Both the position numbers and the translations under genes were made by a program. Under the pieces are notes generated by a model. That model ran no database searches. It saw only the letters and a list, made by a program, of their open reading frames with translations, and was not told the origin of the DNA. This document shows, one piece after another, positions 1-9,600 of a stretch of 36,692 bases of DNA. The DNA comes from Lewinellaceae bacterium (GTDB taxonomy: Bacteria > Bacteroidota > Bacteroidia > Chitinophagales > Saprospiraceae): positions 1 through 36,692 of the forward strand of contig JACJYP010000021.1 in the NCBI GenBank assembly GCA_020636045.1, given 5' to 3'. Position 1 is the first letter of the stretch, and each line of letters starts with the position of its first letter.

Positions 1-72
1 AGTGAAAAAAGGTGAAAAACAGACAAAAAAGACTCTTTTCGGGCCCGGCATAAAATCCCGAACACGTTCTTA
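1..72 (-). repeat. Arm of a MITE-like inverted repeat, cut by the window edge
   Basis: This stretch matches the reverse complement of 19171-19241 almost base for base, including GAAAAAAGGTGAAAAACAG, CTTTTCGGGCCCGGC and a terminal ATCCCGAACACGTTCTT, with roughly eight differences in about 72 positions. The copy near 19.2 kb is a complete inverted repeat with both arms, so this is probably one arm of a second copy whose other arm lies left of the window. It contains no gene. Confidence 0.75.
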
Positions 73-293
73 ATCCCGTATATTCTCAGGGGTGTTACCC
101 GCCAGGTTCTTCCCTCCTTACATCATGCCGCTTTCTCAGCGAGCCGATTTAATGCTTCAGGCACGACCCGATGGGGGTATCGCATTGCCTGATGCTGTCT
201 TTCCCATTCCGATTACGAAGTTTCTTTATGTTATCCTGTTAGAAGGCGGGATGGTTCAATTGATGATTATTGATACCTAAAGAGCTATACATT

Positions 294-1847
294 ATGCGTG
301 ACTTAGTCGAACTCGTTGGTCTATTGGACAAGACAAAAATAAAGAGTAGCGGAGTGCTCAGGTGGATTATCGAACCCGATTCGAAAATGGAACAGTTGTA
401 CACTGCCATTGCGGAGAAAAAGGTTCAGACCGACGAAGATGCCAGCGAAATCTTCAGCGATGCCGGACATAACGGCACCTCGCTGACCAGTGTAAAAAGC
501 AAACTGAAAGAGCGTTTACTGGATTCATTCTTTCTGCTTCATTTCAAAGAAGCCAACTTCACCAGCAGGCAGAAGGCCTTTTACGAATGCTATAAAAAGT
601 GGGCAACCGTGATGACCCTGCTGAGCAGGAACGCCAAGGTTGTCGGGATCGACTTGCTCGAACGCCTGCTCCGGCATACGACCCATTTTGAATTTACGGA
701 ACTGACACTGGATATTCTGAGGGTATTGAGACTGCAATACAGCATCGTCGACGGCGATATCAAAAAATACGAGGCGGTCAAAGTGCAGTACGAAGAATAC
801 GAGGCGATCTGGATGATGGAGAACAAGGCGGAGAAATACTATTCGGAACTGATGGTGCAGTTCACCAACAGCAAATCGACACAACTGGAGGTGGTGGAAC
901 AGGCAAAAGGGTACTATGCCGAACTGGCGCCCTTCATGGAAAAATGCAACTCGTTCAAACTGCATATGTTCGGGCGGCTGGTGGAGATGATGATATACAA
1001 CGGGGAGAACGACTATGTAAATACTGCGCGGCTTTGTGAAGACGCCATCCGGTTTTTCGATCAGAAAGACTACGACAGCGGGCTGCCGCTCCAGGTATTC
1101 TACTACAACCTGATCGTGTGCTACCTGCAGTTGCGCGAGTTTGAAAAGGGGCAGGCTGTGATCAATCGCTGCGGATACTATTTCGAGGAAGGCACCTTCA
1201 ACTGGTTCAAACTACAGGAACTGTTCTTCCTGCTGGCCACCCATAGCGGGCACTATGAAGAGGCGTACTGGCTGTACGAAAAAGTGGTGAACTACCCGCG
1301 ATTCGAGGAAAAGGCCGTTCAGATCACGGAAATGTGGAAGATCTACCAGGCCTACCTCTTTTTCCTGATCAAGATCGGAAAGATCCCGCCGGGGATCGTA
1401 TCCGGCAAGATCTCGAAATTCAGGATCACCAAATTTCTCAACGAAATATCGCTCTTTTCCAAGGACAAGCGCGGTATGAACATCTCCGTATTGATCGTAC
1501 AAATTTTACACGCCCTCGCCGAAAAGAATTACGACCAGACCGCAGAACGGATCGAGACGATCGAAAAGTACTGCAGCCGCTATCTGCGCGACAACGACAC
1601 GTTCCGCAGCAACTGTTTTATCAAAATGCTGCTGCAGATCCCGCTGGCTTCATTCCACCGCGAAGCGGTAGCGCGTAAAACCGACCGCTACTACAAAATG
1701 CTGGAATCGGTGCCGCTGGAAGCCGCGCGTCAAGCGCACGAGATCGAGATCGTACCGTATGAAGTACTGTGGGCGATCACCGTGGAAGCGCTCGACCTGA
1801 AAATACACAAGTTGAAACCCAAAAAGAGCAGCGCTAAAACGGCGTAA
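294..1847 (+). CDS. Cassette copy 1: 517-aa TPR-like helical protein, function unknown
   Basis: I do not recognise a named family. The start at 294 (MRDLVELV) was chosen over an upstream ATG at 270 because the paralogue at 10550 begins exactly there (MRDLIELA), giving 517 and 516 aa. The two proteins align end to end at about half identity. The best-kept parts are the middle (FTELT.DILR.LR, then ARLCE.AI.FFD and QVFYYNLI.CYLQLREFEKG) and the C-terminal third (FSKDKRGMN, EKYCSRYL, NDTFRSNCFIKMLLQIP, EIEI.PYE.LW). No signal peptide or membrane segment is visible. The pattern is amphipathic helices with repeated aromatic and leucine spacing, as in TPR or HEAT-like scaffolds, so a cytoplasmic binding or regulatory role is an inference. 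No helix-turn-helix is obvious. A strong terminator follows, so the downstream peptide has its own promoter. Confidence 0.9.
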   Translation: MRDLVELVGLLDKTKIKSSGVLRWIIEPDSKMEQLYTAIAEKKVQTDEDASEIFSDAGHNGTSLTSVKSKLKERLLDSFFLLHFKEANFTSRQKAFYECYKKWATVMTLLSRNAKVVGIDLLERLLRHTTHFEFTELTLDILRVLRLQYSIVDGDIKKYEAVKVQYEEYEAIWMMENKAEKYYSELMVQFTNSKSTQLEVVEQAKGYYAELAPFMEKCNSFKLHMFGRLVEMMIYNGENDYVNTARLCEDAIRFFDQKDYDSGLPLQVFYYNLIVCYLQLREFEKGQAVINRCGYYFEEGTFNWFKLQELFFLLATHSGHYEEAYWLYEKVVNYPRFEEKAVQITEMWKIYQAYLFFLIKIGKIPPGIVSGKISKFRITKFLNEISLFSKDKRGMNISVLIVQILHALAEKNYDQTAERIETIEKYCSRYLRDNDTFRSNCFIKMLLQIPLASFHREAVARKTDRYYKMLESVPLEAARQAHEIEIVPYEVLWAITVEALDLKIHKLKPKKSSAKTA

Positions 1848-1863
1848 AAAACCAGCGGCGAAT

Positions 1864-1905
1864 AAAAAAGCCCCCCGGATCGGTCCGATCCGGGGGGCTT
1901 TTTTT
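1864..1905. terminator. Strong, probably bidirectional rho-independent terminator
   Basis: A near-perfect palindrome at 1870-1898 (GCCCCCCGGATCGG paired with TCCGATCCGGGGGGC) is preceded by an A run and followed by seven T. It lies 17 bases after the stop of the 517-aa gene and separates it from the tiny-peptide transcript. Confidence 0.93.
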
Positions 1906-1999
1906 GTGTCCCGAAGCCAGGGCAATACCCTTTCGGGGGTATCGATATTCGCAAGGCAGCGCCTTTGCCGGCATTTCAAGTTTCTTGTAAAAATCAGAA

Positions 2000-2104
2000 A
2001 ATCAGTATTTTATGAAATAAAAAAGGGTTTTCCCCCGGAAAACTACTGGACTCGCGAGGCTGTATTACTGTCCTTACACAGGGAGGCGTACGGCCGGACC
2101 TTTG
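2000..2104 (+). promoter_or_regulatory. Upstream block conserved in both cassettes, copy 1
   Basis: Three sub-blocks match the region before the second tiny peptide in the same order and at almost the same spacing. They are AATCAGTATTT..GAAA (from 2000; partner 12241), ATTACTGTCCT (from 2064; partner 12304) and ACCTTTG (from 2098; partner 12339). The last resembles the Bacteroidota -7 promoter element (TAnnTTTG), which would place a transcription start just upstream of the peptide at 2141. The ATTACTGTCCT block lies further from it than a standard -33 element and could be an operator. Its role is inferred from conservation. Confidence 0.6.
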
Positions 2105-2140
2105 GCTTATCAAAAGAACGAAAAAACACGGAGATAAGTC

Positions 2141-2200
2141 ATGAAACAGTCTTACAAAATGCAAGCGAACATCACCGGTCTCGACCTGATCGGCGCCTGA
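2141..2200 (+). CDS. Cassette copy 1: 19-aa peptide ending in DLIGA
   Basis: The reading frame encodes MKQSYKMQANITGLDLIGA and stops. It is preceded by GGAG at a good Shine-Dalgarno distance. The second cassette has a small ORF at the same place (12371-12490) whose product ends in DMLGA, so the two share a C-terminus of the form D-(L/M)-(I/L)-G-A-stop behind a conserved upstream block. Copy 1 has no signal sequence. It could be a signalling or regulatory peptide, a precursor, or a leader ORF controlling the gene downstream. The ORF is short, so its reality rests on the paired context, the ribosome binding site and the shared ending. Confidence 0.55.
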   Translation: MKQSYKMQANITGLDLIGA

Positions 2201-2224
2201 ACAAATAAGCAGCCCGGTACCCGG

Positions 2225-2415
2225 GGTCAATTGATTCTAATGATAAGAAGTAAACAGTTGGCAGAAGCAGTTAGCAGTAATAGCGGAATTTGAGTCAAAC
2301 AGGAAATGGAAACCTTTTTTGCGCAGTAATTCGAACCAATATTGATACTGCCACTGCCTGCTGCTACTGCCAACCTGGTTCTCAAGATGGCAAACCATAG
2401 AACCAATCGACCCTG
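2225..2415. mobile_element. Diverged MITE-like element inserted inside cassette copy 1
   Basis: About 190 bp aligning with 23219-23407. Shared pieces include AAGTAAACAGTTGGCAGAAG, TAGCGGAATTTG, AACAGGAAATGGAAAC and the end AACCAATCGACCCTGC. The 23 kb copy has almost perfect terminal inverted repeats; here the ends have decayed, most clearly the right inner arm. It codes for nothing and sits between the tiny peptide and the cysteine-rich gene. Cassette copy 2 has no element there, only 45 bp. Confidence 0.85.
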
Positions 2416-2481
2416 CCCGACGCCTGGACATTACTATGAGCATCAACTAACACATTATAACACGCTTCAATTTTTTTTAAT

Positions 2482-2943
2482 ATGGAACGCACAATGAGCG
2501 CATCGGCTTACGGCATCGCCAGAAAGCATGAACTCCTGCAGGCAACGCTCTTGCCACAACTGGCAGGAAACAATACGATCAAATCGCTCAGATGTGACGT
2601 GGTATTCGGTTCGCCGAGCGTAGGTTGCCGCGGCACAGGGATTTGCAAACTCAACGCAAACGGTGTTCGAAACACCGCTGCCCTCAGGCAGTCCTGCCGC
2701 GGCGCCTCTGCGCTTTTGGTGCCGCTCGACGATGGGCGCGGTGTGTCGATCGTCATCCCCCGGGCATTCCTGTGTGTCAACATCCTGCGCAATCAACTCC
2801 GGCACGATGTGCTGAAGCTGACGGAACCCTGTCCGATCCCGCAGACGATCGTGGATACGCTGGGCCTCGAAATGAAAACCCTGCCTCCAGGGGCATATCC
2901 GGTCACCCAGCATAACGGGCTTTTCCGGATCGATATTAAGTAA
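2482..2943 (+). CDS. Cassette copy 1: 153-aa protein with six conserved cysteines
   Basis: I cannot name the family. It aligns along its whole length with the protein at 12536-13012. Conserved cysteines here are C38, C49, C55, C72, C98 and C117; the partner has C36, C47, C53, C72, C98 and C117, so the Cys-X10-Cys-X5-Cys spacing and the last three positions are kept. Signature strings are FGSPS, GxGICK, the aromatic-L-C around 98, EPCPIPQ at 115-121, LGL, and a terminal FRI.I. There is no signal peptide or membrane helix, so the cysteines are more likely metal ligands or redox residues than structural disulfides; that is inference. It lies about 280 bp after the tiny peptide, most of it the MITE-like insert. 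M5 is an alternative start. Confidence 0.85.
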   Translation: MERTMSASAYGIARKHELLQATLLPQLAGNNTIKSLRCDVVFGSPSVGCRGTGICKLNANGVRNTAALRQSCRGASALLVPLDDGRGVSIVIPRAFLCVNILRNQLRHDVLKLTEPCPIPQTIVDTLGLEMKTLPPGAYPVTQHNGLFRIDIK

Positions 2944-3057
2944 CAATTTCTTCCGGGCCAGCATGCGGGAAACCGGCGCGGGGTATTTCCCCCCGGTGAG
3001 CCAGTCGGATTCCTGTCATGCAGGCCCGGTTAATCCAAACAAGCACTCCCCGCATTG

Positions 3058-3095
3058 AACTTCTTCGGTCTTCCCTCCGGACTGCGGAAGAAGTT
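3058..3095 (+). other. Hairpin upstream of the 140-aa secreted protein
   Basis: AACTTCTTC at 3058 pairs with GAAGAAGTT ending at 3095, with an inner partial stem. There is only a weak T-rich tract after it, so it could be an inefficient terminator of the cysteine-rich gene or a 5' UTR structure of the next one. Confidence 0.4.
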
Positions 3096-3134
3096 GGTAT
3101 TTCAATTTTCTTCTTCAACAAAAAACGTTTCAAC

Positions 3135-3557
3135 ATGAAAAGGACAAAAAAGTCCGGCTTTCTGAAGTCGCTACTGCCTGCTCTGTTCCTGTTAGCATGC
3201 CTGTTGGCAACGACAACCAGTGCCCTGGCCCAGACACCGGTCACGGAGGCACAACAAAACTACAACTGGAAATCCACGGATGATGCCAAGGCGATCCTCA
3301 AGTCGAATGTGGAGATGATCAATCAGCAAATGCCCGGCTATACGCAGGGAACTACGCTGTATGAAAACGCTCTGCGCAGGGTCGCTTACTACAAAGCCAT
3401 CGTGTACGAGATCGATCGCGGCGAAAGCCTGTCGAAATCGCTCGAAAATGCCCTTCCGGCAGCGGCCACGCTTGGTTACACCAAAGAAGCATCCTATACC
3501 TCAAAAGTAGTGCTGCGGGCACTGCATGAAGAAGCCCGCGTGATGCTGGTCGACTGA
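3135..3557 (+). CDS. Small secreted helical protein, 140 aa, unknown
   Basis: The start at 3135 (MKRTKKSG) was chosen over 3018 because it gives a textbook signal peptide: KRTKK, a hydrophobic core FLKSLLPALFLLACLLA, and a likely signal peptidase I cut after ALA before QTP. The mature ~107 residues look helical and contain two long amphipathic stretches (for example LYENALRRVAYYKAIVYEI). No catalytic motif or cysteine is visible in the mature part. It lies 57 bp before the 2174-aa T9SS protein on the same strand, so co-transcription is plausible and it may be a partner of that protein. No equivalent follows cassette copy 2. Confidence 0.8.
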   Translation: MKRTKKSGFLKSLLPALFLLACLLATTTSALAQTPVTEAQQNYNWKSTDDAKAILKSNVEMINQQMPGYTQGTTLYENALRRVAYYKAIVYEIDRGESLSKSLENALPAAATLGYTKEASYTSKVVLRALHEEARVMLVD

Positions 3558-3613
3558 GACCGGCGTCTTTATGTGTTCAATTATCCGTGAATCCTACTTC
3601 AAAAAAATATTTC

Positions 3614-6600
3614 ATGAAAAAGGGAAGTCTAAATCTTTTTTTACTGAAGGCCATCGGATTGATGTTCCTCTGCGCGGATCTAAGCGCCCAGACGAACGTG
3701 AATATGGCCCAGAGCGGCCCTACCCAGGGTAGTCCGTTCACCATCAATACGACATCGGACTGTTTTTTCAACTTCTTCGACAGCGGAGGAGCGTCCGGTG
3801 ACTACAATACCAATGCGAACGCCTCTGTTACGTTCGCGCCGTCCAACCCGAATACCCACCGGGTAAGGGTTATCTTTTCATCTTTTCATCTCGAAGGCGG
3901 CTGGGATGCCCTGTACATCTACAACAGCAGCATTCCGGGCACCAACCAGGTGCCGGGACCCCAGGGCGCCACTTCGGCGGGCTTTCCTGCGGGCAACTGG
4001 CAGACGATCAGCCCCGGCATCATTACGGCCAATGCAGGCACTGCAGCCGTAGGTGTCAATGCCGACGAAGCCCTGAGTTTTGTGTTCCGGTCCGACGGAT
4101 CGAACGTAGCGCCGGGCTGGACGGCCAGGGTCACGCAAGTGCCCAAATATGCCTGTACGCTCACCGCTCCGGCGGCCATATCGGCATTTACCGGCCCCGG
4201 CGCCACCTCTTCCTACACGAACGTCAATTCGCCCCTGCCGACCTTTGCTCCATCGGCCTGCGATGCCTCTTATCAGCTGCAATACCGCCTCAACGGCGGG
4301 CAGCCGGTATCGGTCAATGCCGTCGGATTTGTGACGATCCCGGCGCCCAAAGGTTCGAACGTGGTCACCTGGGAACTGGTAGACCAGTGCGGCGGCGCCG
4401 TAATGTCGTCTGCAGCGCAGAGCCTGCTGGTGACAGACAATACACCGCCGCAGATCACCTGCCCGAGCGATATCACCATTAACCTCGACCCGGGCGACTG
4501 CTTCAAGCAGTACTCATACAACGTGACCTGTACCGACAACAGCGGTTTTATGGTGTCGGGCTCGGTCGAACATCCGATCGACTTTGACAATGGCAACGCG
4601 GGGATCATGTTCGATATCAAGAACCTCGGTTTTTCAAATCTTACCATTACGGAATTCGGCCCCTCCATCGATGCCGGCAACTGGCCGATCCAGGTGTACT
4701 ACACGACCTCGGCCTCCAGCTGGCAGGGCAATGAAAATACGCCTTCCGCATGGACGCTGGCGGGCTCCGCAGATATCCTTTCGTCAGGCCCGGCCGACGG
4801 CACGCCCGTGCCCGGTTTCGGCATCACCCTGGCGCCGGGGCAATCGCGTGGGATATACCTGACCAGCACCTTCGGCGCGCCGATCAATTACACCGGCGAT
4901 AACGTCAGTGTGAGTCGCCAGTTCGACGACGGCCGCTTGCTGGTGTCGTCCAATCCGGGCGCAGGGAAAACCTACCCCTTCGGCAATACCTTCCAGAGCC
5001 GCGCTTACAACGGTTATGTCAATTACGAGGCGCTGGGCGCCAACAGCTCTGTCCAGACCACCGGTTTGCCGCCGGGCTCTGAATTCCCCATCGGCGAAAC
5101 GATCAATACATTCGTATGTACCGACCTCGACGGAAACACGGCCGCCTGCTCGTTCAAGGTGACTGTGGTGGAATACTCCAACCCGATCGTTTCATTGATC
5201 TGTAACGACATTGTATTCATCGCCCTCGGCCCCGACTGTATGACGGAGATCGGCGCTGACGACGTGCTGGAAGGCGGCCCGTACGGCTGCTACGACGACT
5301 ATATCGTAGAGATCGACAAGATACCGCCTTACGGAAACGGCCCCTGGGTGCCTGCTATTCTCAGCGCGGCGGATGTCGGCAAATCATACGCCGTGCGCGT
5401 GACCGACCCCACCACGGGCAATAAGTGTTTTGGAAATATCAAGGTGCAGGACAACCTGCCCCCCGATCTCGACTGTACTCCTGTGACCCTGCCGGGCAAT
5501 TTCCCCACCGGTCCGACCTTCAGCCAGGCGACCTCTGCCAACGTGCGCTACGGCGTGCAGAACCTGCCGGCAAATGTGGTCGATTTCCAGACCCGCGAAT
5601 TCGAGGTGCCTGTATCGCTGCCTCCGGGAGCGACGGTGAACGACGTCGATTTCCGCGTAAAGGTTTCGGGCGACGCCTTTTTCGGCAACATCCGCATGCA
5701 GGTGGAAAGCCCCTCCGGTATTATCGTGAACACCTGGAACCAGGTGAGCGGCTGCAGCCCGGCGCCGATATGGGTGCGTTTCGACGATGAAGGCTCGAAT
5801 ACGGTGACTTGTCCGTTCTTCACGACCGACAAGAATATTCAGATCCCGTTCGGGGTCGGGCAGTTGAGCACTTTCGACGGCCAGCAGGTGAACGGTACCT
5901 GGAAGATCCGCGTCACGGACATCAACGGCGGCAACGATATTTCTACTGTCGAGATCGCAGAGTTGTACTTCAACGTGTCGGCCAATTTTACAACCGGCTT
6001 CCCCAACGGCCTGACGGCGCCGCCGCTGGTGCCCAACGGACCTAACTCTTTCCTCGTGCAGGCCGGCCTGATCGATGCCTGCAGCGACGTGACGCTCAGT
6101 TACACGGATCAGACGACACCGCAGAATTGCGCGTCGGGACTCATCAGCATCATCAGCAGGAGATGGACGGCCAAGGATGCCAGTGGCAATACGGCGACCT
6201 GTATCCAGCCGATCTACCTGCTGCGGCCGACGCTTGCCGATGTGACATTGCCCCCAAATTACGATTTCATCGACGAGCCCGGATTTGGCTGCACGAACGT
6301 GTACCCGACGCCCGACTGGATCGAAAGCCAGGGTCAGCAAGGCTTTCCCTATGTGTACGGTATGCCAAACGGCACTTCCTCGGTGACCTGGCAATACGAA
6401 GACATCAAGATCAGGATATGCGACGGGTCGTACAACATCAAGCGCAGGTGGACGATCATCGACGCCTGTACCAGCGAGAGCATCGACTATATGCAGTTTA
6501 TTCAGGTGCGCGACAACGAAGGGCCGGAGATCGAATGCCCCGCCGATGTGACGGCTTCGACCGATCCGTTCTCCTGCTGCGGTACGGTGGACCTGCCCAA

Positions 6601-9600
6601 CGTTATTGTTTCCGACGGCTGCTCGCGGATCAACAGCGTTTCCGCGGAGATCACGACCGTCGATCCGTACACCGATAACATCATCGATGTGGTGGTGCTG
6701 AACGGCACCCTGGGTACGTTCCCGGGCAATAACCTCGACATTCCGGATACGCTGGCTATATTCGGCTCCACCGGATGCCTGCCGATCGGCGACCATATCG
6801 TGGTGTACACCGCGATCGACGATTGCGGCAATGCGGGCACCTGCTCGTTTACCCTGAAAGTGAACGATTACTCTCCGCCGGTGGCGGCCTGCGACGAGCA
6901 TACGGTGGTGGCGATCGGACCGGACGACCCGCATGACTGCTTCCTGCCCAGTGCGAACGGCTGCGAATTTCCCGGTGTCACCTGGGTCAAGGCCTATACG
7001 TTCGACGACGGGTCATACGACAATTGCAACAGCATCAAATTCACTGCGCGAAGGGTAGCGCCGTACAGCGACTGCATCCTCGGGCTCAACCACACCAACG
7101 GGCACCCCGACTGCTTCGACGGCGATCCCGACGATGTGAGCGAATTCGAAACGGCCGTCATGGAGGGCGATTCCATCAAGTTTTACTGCTGCGAAGTCGG
7201 CACGACGCAAATGGTGATCCTCCGCGTGTATCAACTCAACCCCGACGGCAGCATCAGCCTCTATCCCGACGGCACGCCTATTTTTAATGAATGCCAGGTA
7301 GAGGTGGAAGTACAGGACAAACTCAAGCCCATCTGCGATCCGCCGTTCAACGTGACGGTCAGTTGCGAGAATTTCGACCCCTCTTTATGGGCCTACGGCA
7401 AACCGAATATTTACGACAACTGCTGTCTCGACTCTACGAAAATGTATCAGGGGCAAAAAGGCCTGACGCACTCGGCGAACTACAGCCTGTTCGATACGAC
7501 CTGCAACAAGGGCACGATCACGCGCACCTTCAAGGCCTACGACTGCCGCGGCGCTTCCACGCAATGCACACAGCGCATCGTGGTAGAGTACGAGCAGGAC
7601 TACTTTATCAAGTTCCCGGACGACAAGATCGTGACCGTGTGCGACGGCACGGCGGACTACGGAGAGCCTGTTTTTTACGGCAAGGACTGCGAACTCATGG
7701 GTATTTCCTTTCAGGACCAGATATTCACCGTAGTGCCGGACGCCTGCTTCAAGATCGAGCGGACCTGGAAGATCATCAACTGGTGCACGTATTTGCCGCA
7801 GGCGCCGTGTATCGTGGTGCCCAACCCGAACCCCAACCCCAACCAGACCAGCGCGCAGAACCTGCCCGGCCCCATCGTTTCGAAAGCGGGTACTCCCGCA
7901 CCGTGGGCGCCGACGGTGGTGAAAATACTGCCCACTGACCCGGCAGCGACGAACTTCAGTACCTACTGGAACGCCAATGCCAACTGTTACGAGTATAAAC
8001 AGATCATCAAGGTCATAGACAACCAGGCGCCGATCGCGATATGTCCGCCCAGCCCTGTGGAATACTGCGATATGAGCACCAACGACAACACCTTGTGGAA
8101 TGAGAATTACTGGTGGGAGCCCTCCTGCGAATCGCACGACCTGTGTGAGGGGATGGCCGATCTGAGCATTTCCGCGACCGACCTGTGTTCCGGTGCAAGC
8201 CTCGACATCCGCTACCTGCTGTTCCTCGATCTGGATTTCGACGGAACCATGGAAACCGTGGTGAGCAGCACCAACCCGCCGGCGCCCGGCACCGTGCAGT
8301 TCAACAACGTAAACACGCAGAACTTCACGGGCGGCACCACGCGCAGCTTCGACGAGCGCAACGTGCCGGCCAACCAGAAGTATCGATTTGCGATGGAAAC
8401 CATCAAGAGCGGCACCAATATCACGGCGGCTGTGCGCTGGAACACCCAGCAATCGCCTGCGAACTATACCGTGCCGCAACTGCCGCACGGCACGCACAAG
8501 ATCAAATGGATCATCGGCGACGGCTGCGGCAACGAGACGGTTTGCGAGTACAACTTTGTGGTCAAGGATTGCAAGGCGCCTACTGTGGTGTGTATCAACG
8601 GTCTGAGTGTCAATATTATGCCGACAGGTGCTATCTCGCTGTTCACCAGTGACTTCCTGCTGCACGCCAATGACAACTGTACGCCGGAGGACATGCTGGT
8701 GTTCGCTATCCGCAAGGCGTCGAACGACAATACGTTCCCGACAGGTACCAACGGCCTGCCCCTTACGATGGTGACCTTTGAGTGCGGCGACGATCTCGGC
8801 AACCAGCCCGTGGAACTGTGGGTCATGGACAAAGCCGGCAACGCCGACTTCTGCGAAACGATCATATCGATCCAGGACAACATGGGCAACTGCACCAGCA
8901 CCGGCGGCACCGCCATGGTAGCAGGGGTGCTGAAGACGGAAAAAGGCGACGGTCTCGAGGATTGCGATATGGAGATCAGCGGTCAGGATCCCACCGGTCC
9001 GTCGTTCAACTACTTCACGATGACGGATGACGTAGGGGAATACCACTTCGCCGATCAGGTGCCGATGTATTCCAACTACACGCTGACGCCGACGAAGGAC
9101 GACAACCCGCTGAACGGCGTGTCGACCTACGATCTGGTGCTGATCTCGAAGCATATTCTGGGCCTGCAGCCTTTCGATACGCCCTACAAGACGATCGCCG
9201 CCGATGCCAACGCCTCGGGCTCCGTGACCACCTACGACGTGGTGGAATTGCGGAAACTGATCCTGGGCATCTACAGCGAACTGCCGAACAACACTTCCTG
9301 GCGCTTCGTGGACAAGGATTTTGTGTTCCCCAACCCCGCCAATCCTTTCCAGTCGACCTTCCCCGAAACGAAGGCCGTGGCGGACATACAGAACAGCCAC
9401 ATGACAGACGACTTCGTGGCCATCAAGGTGGGCGACGTGAACAATACGGCGATGGCCAACTCGTTCAGCAGCGCCGACGATCGCGCTGCGGGCACCCTGT
9501 TGTTCGACGTGGAAGACCGCAACGTGAAAGCGGGTGAGGAATTCGAAGTGCGCTTCACGGCAGCCGAAAAAGTGACGGGCTACCAGTTTACGCTGAATTA

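Noticed and set aside
232..242. 11-bp match TATCCTGTTAG shared with 10247-10257 upstream of the second paralogue
   Set aside because: The distances to the start codons differ (62 against 303 bp) and in the second place it is part of a hairpin, so chance is likely.
92..280. ORF of 62 aa ending MIIDT just upstream of the first 517-aa gene, possibly a third tiny peptide
   Set aside because: Its ending only loosely resembles the DLIGA/DMLGA peptides, there is no equivalent before the second paralogue, and no clear ribosome binding site was found.
5384..6934. Long minus-strand ORF of 516 aa
   Set aside because: Antisense shadow of the giant T9SS gene; composition is Arg/His/Val-rich with no recognisable domain, as expected from the reverse frame of a GC-rich gene.
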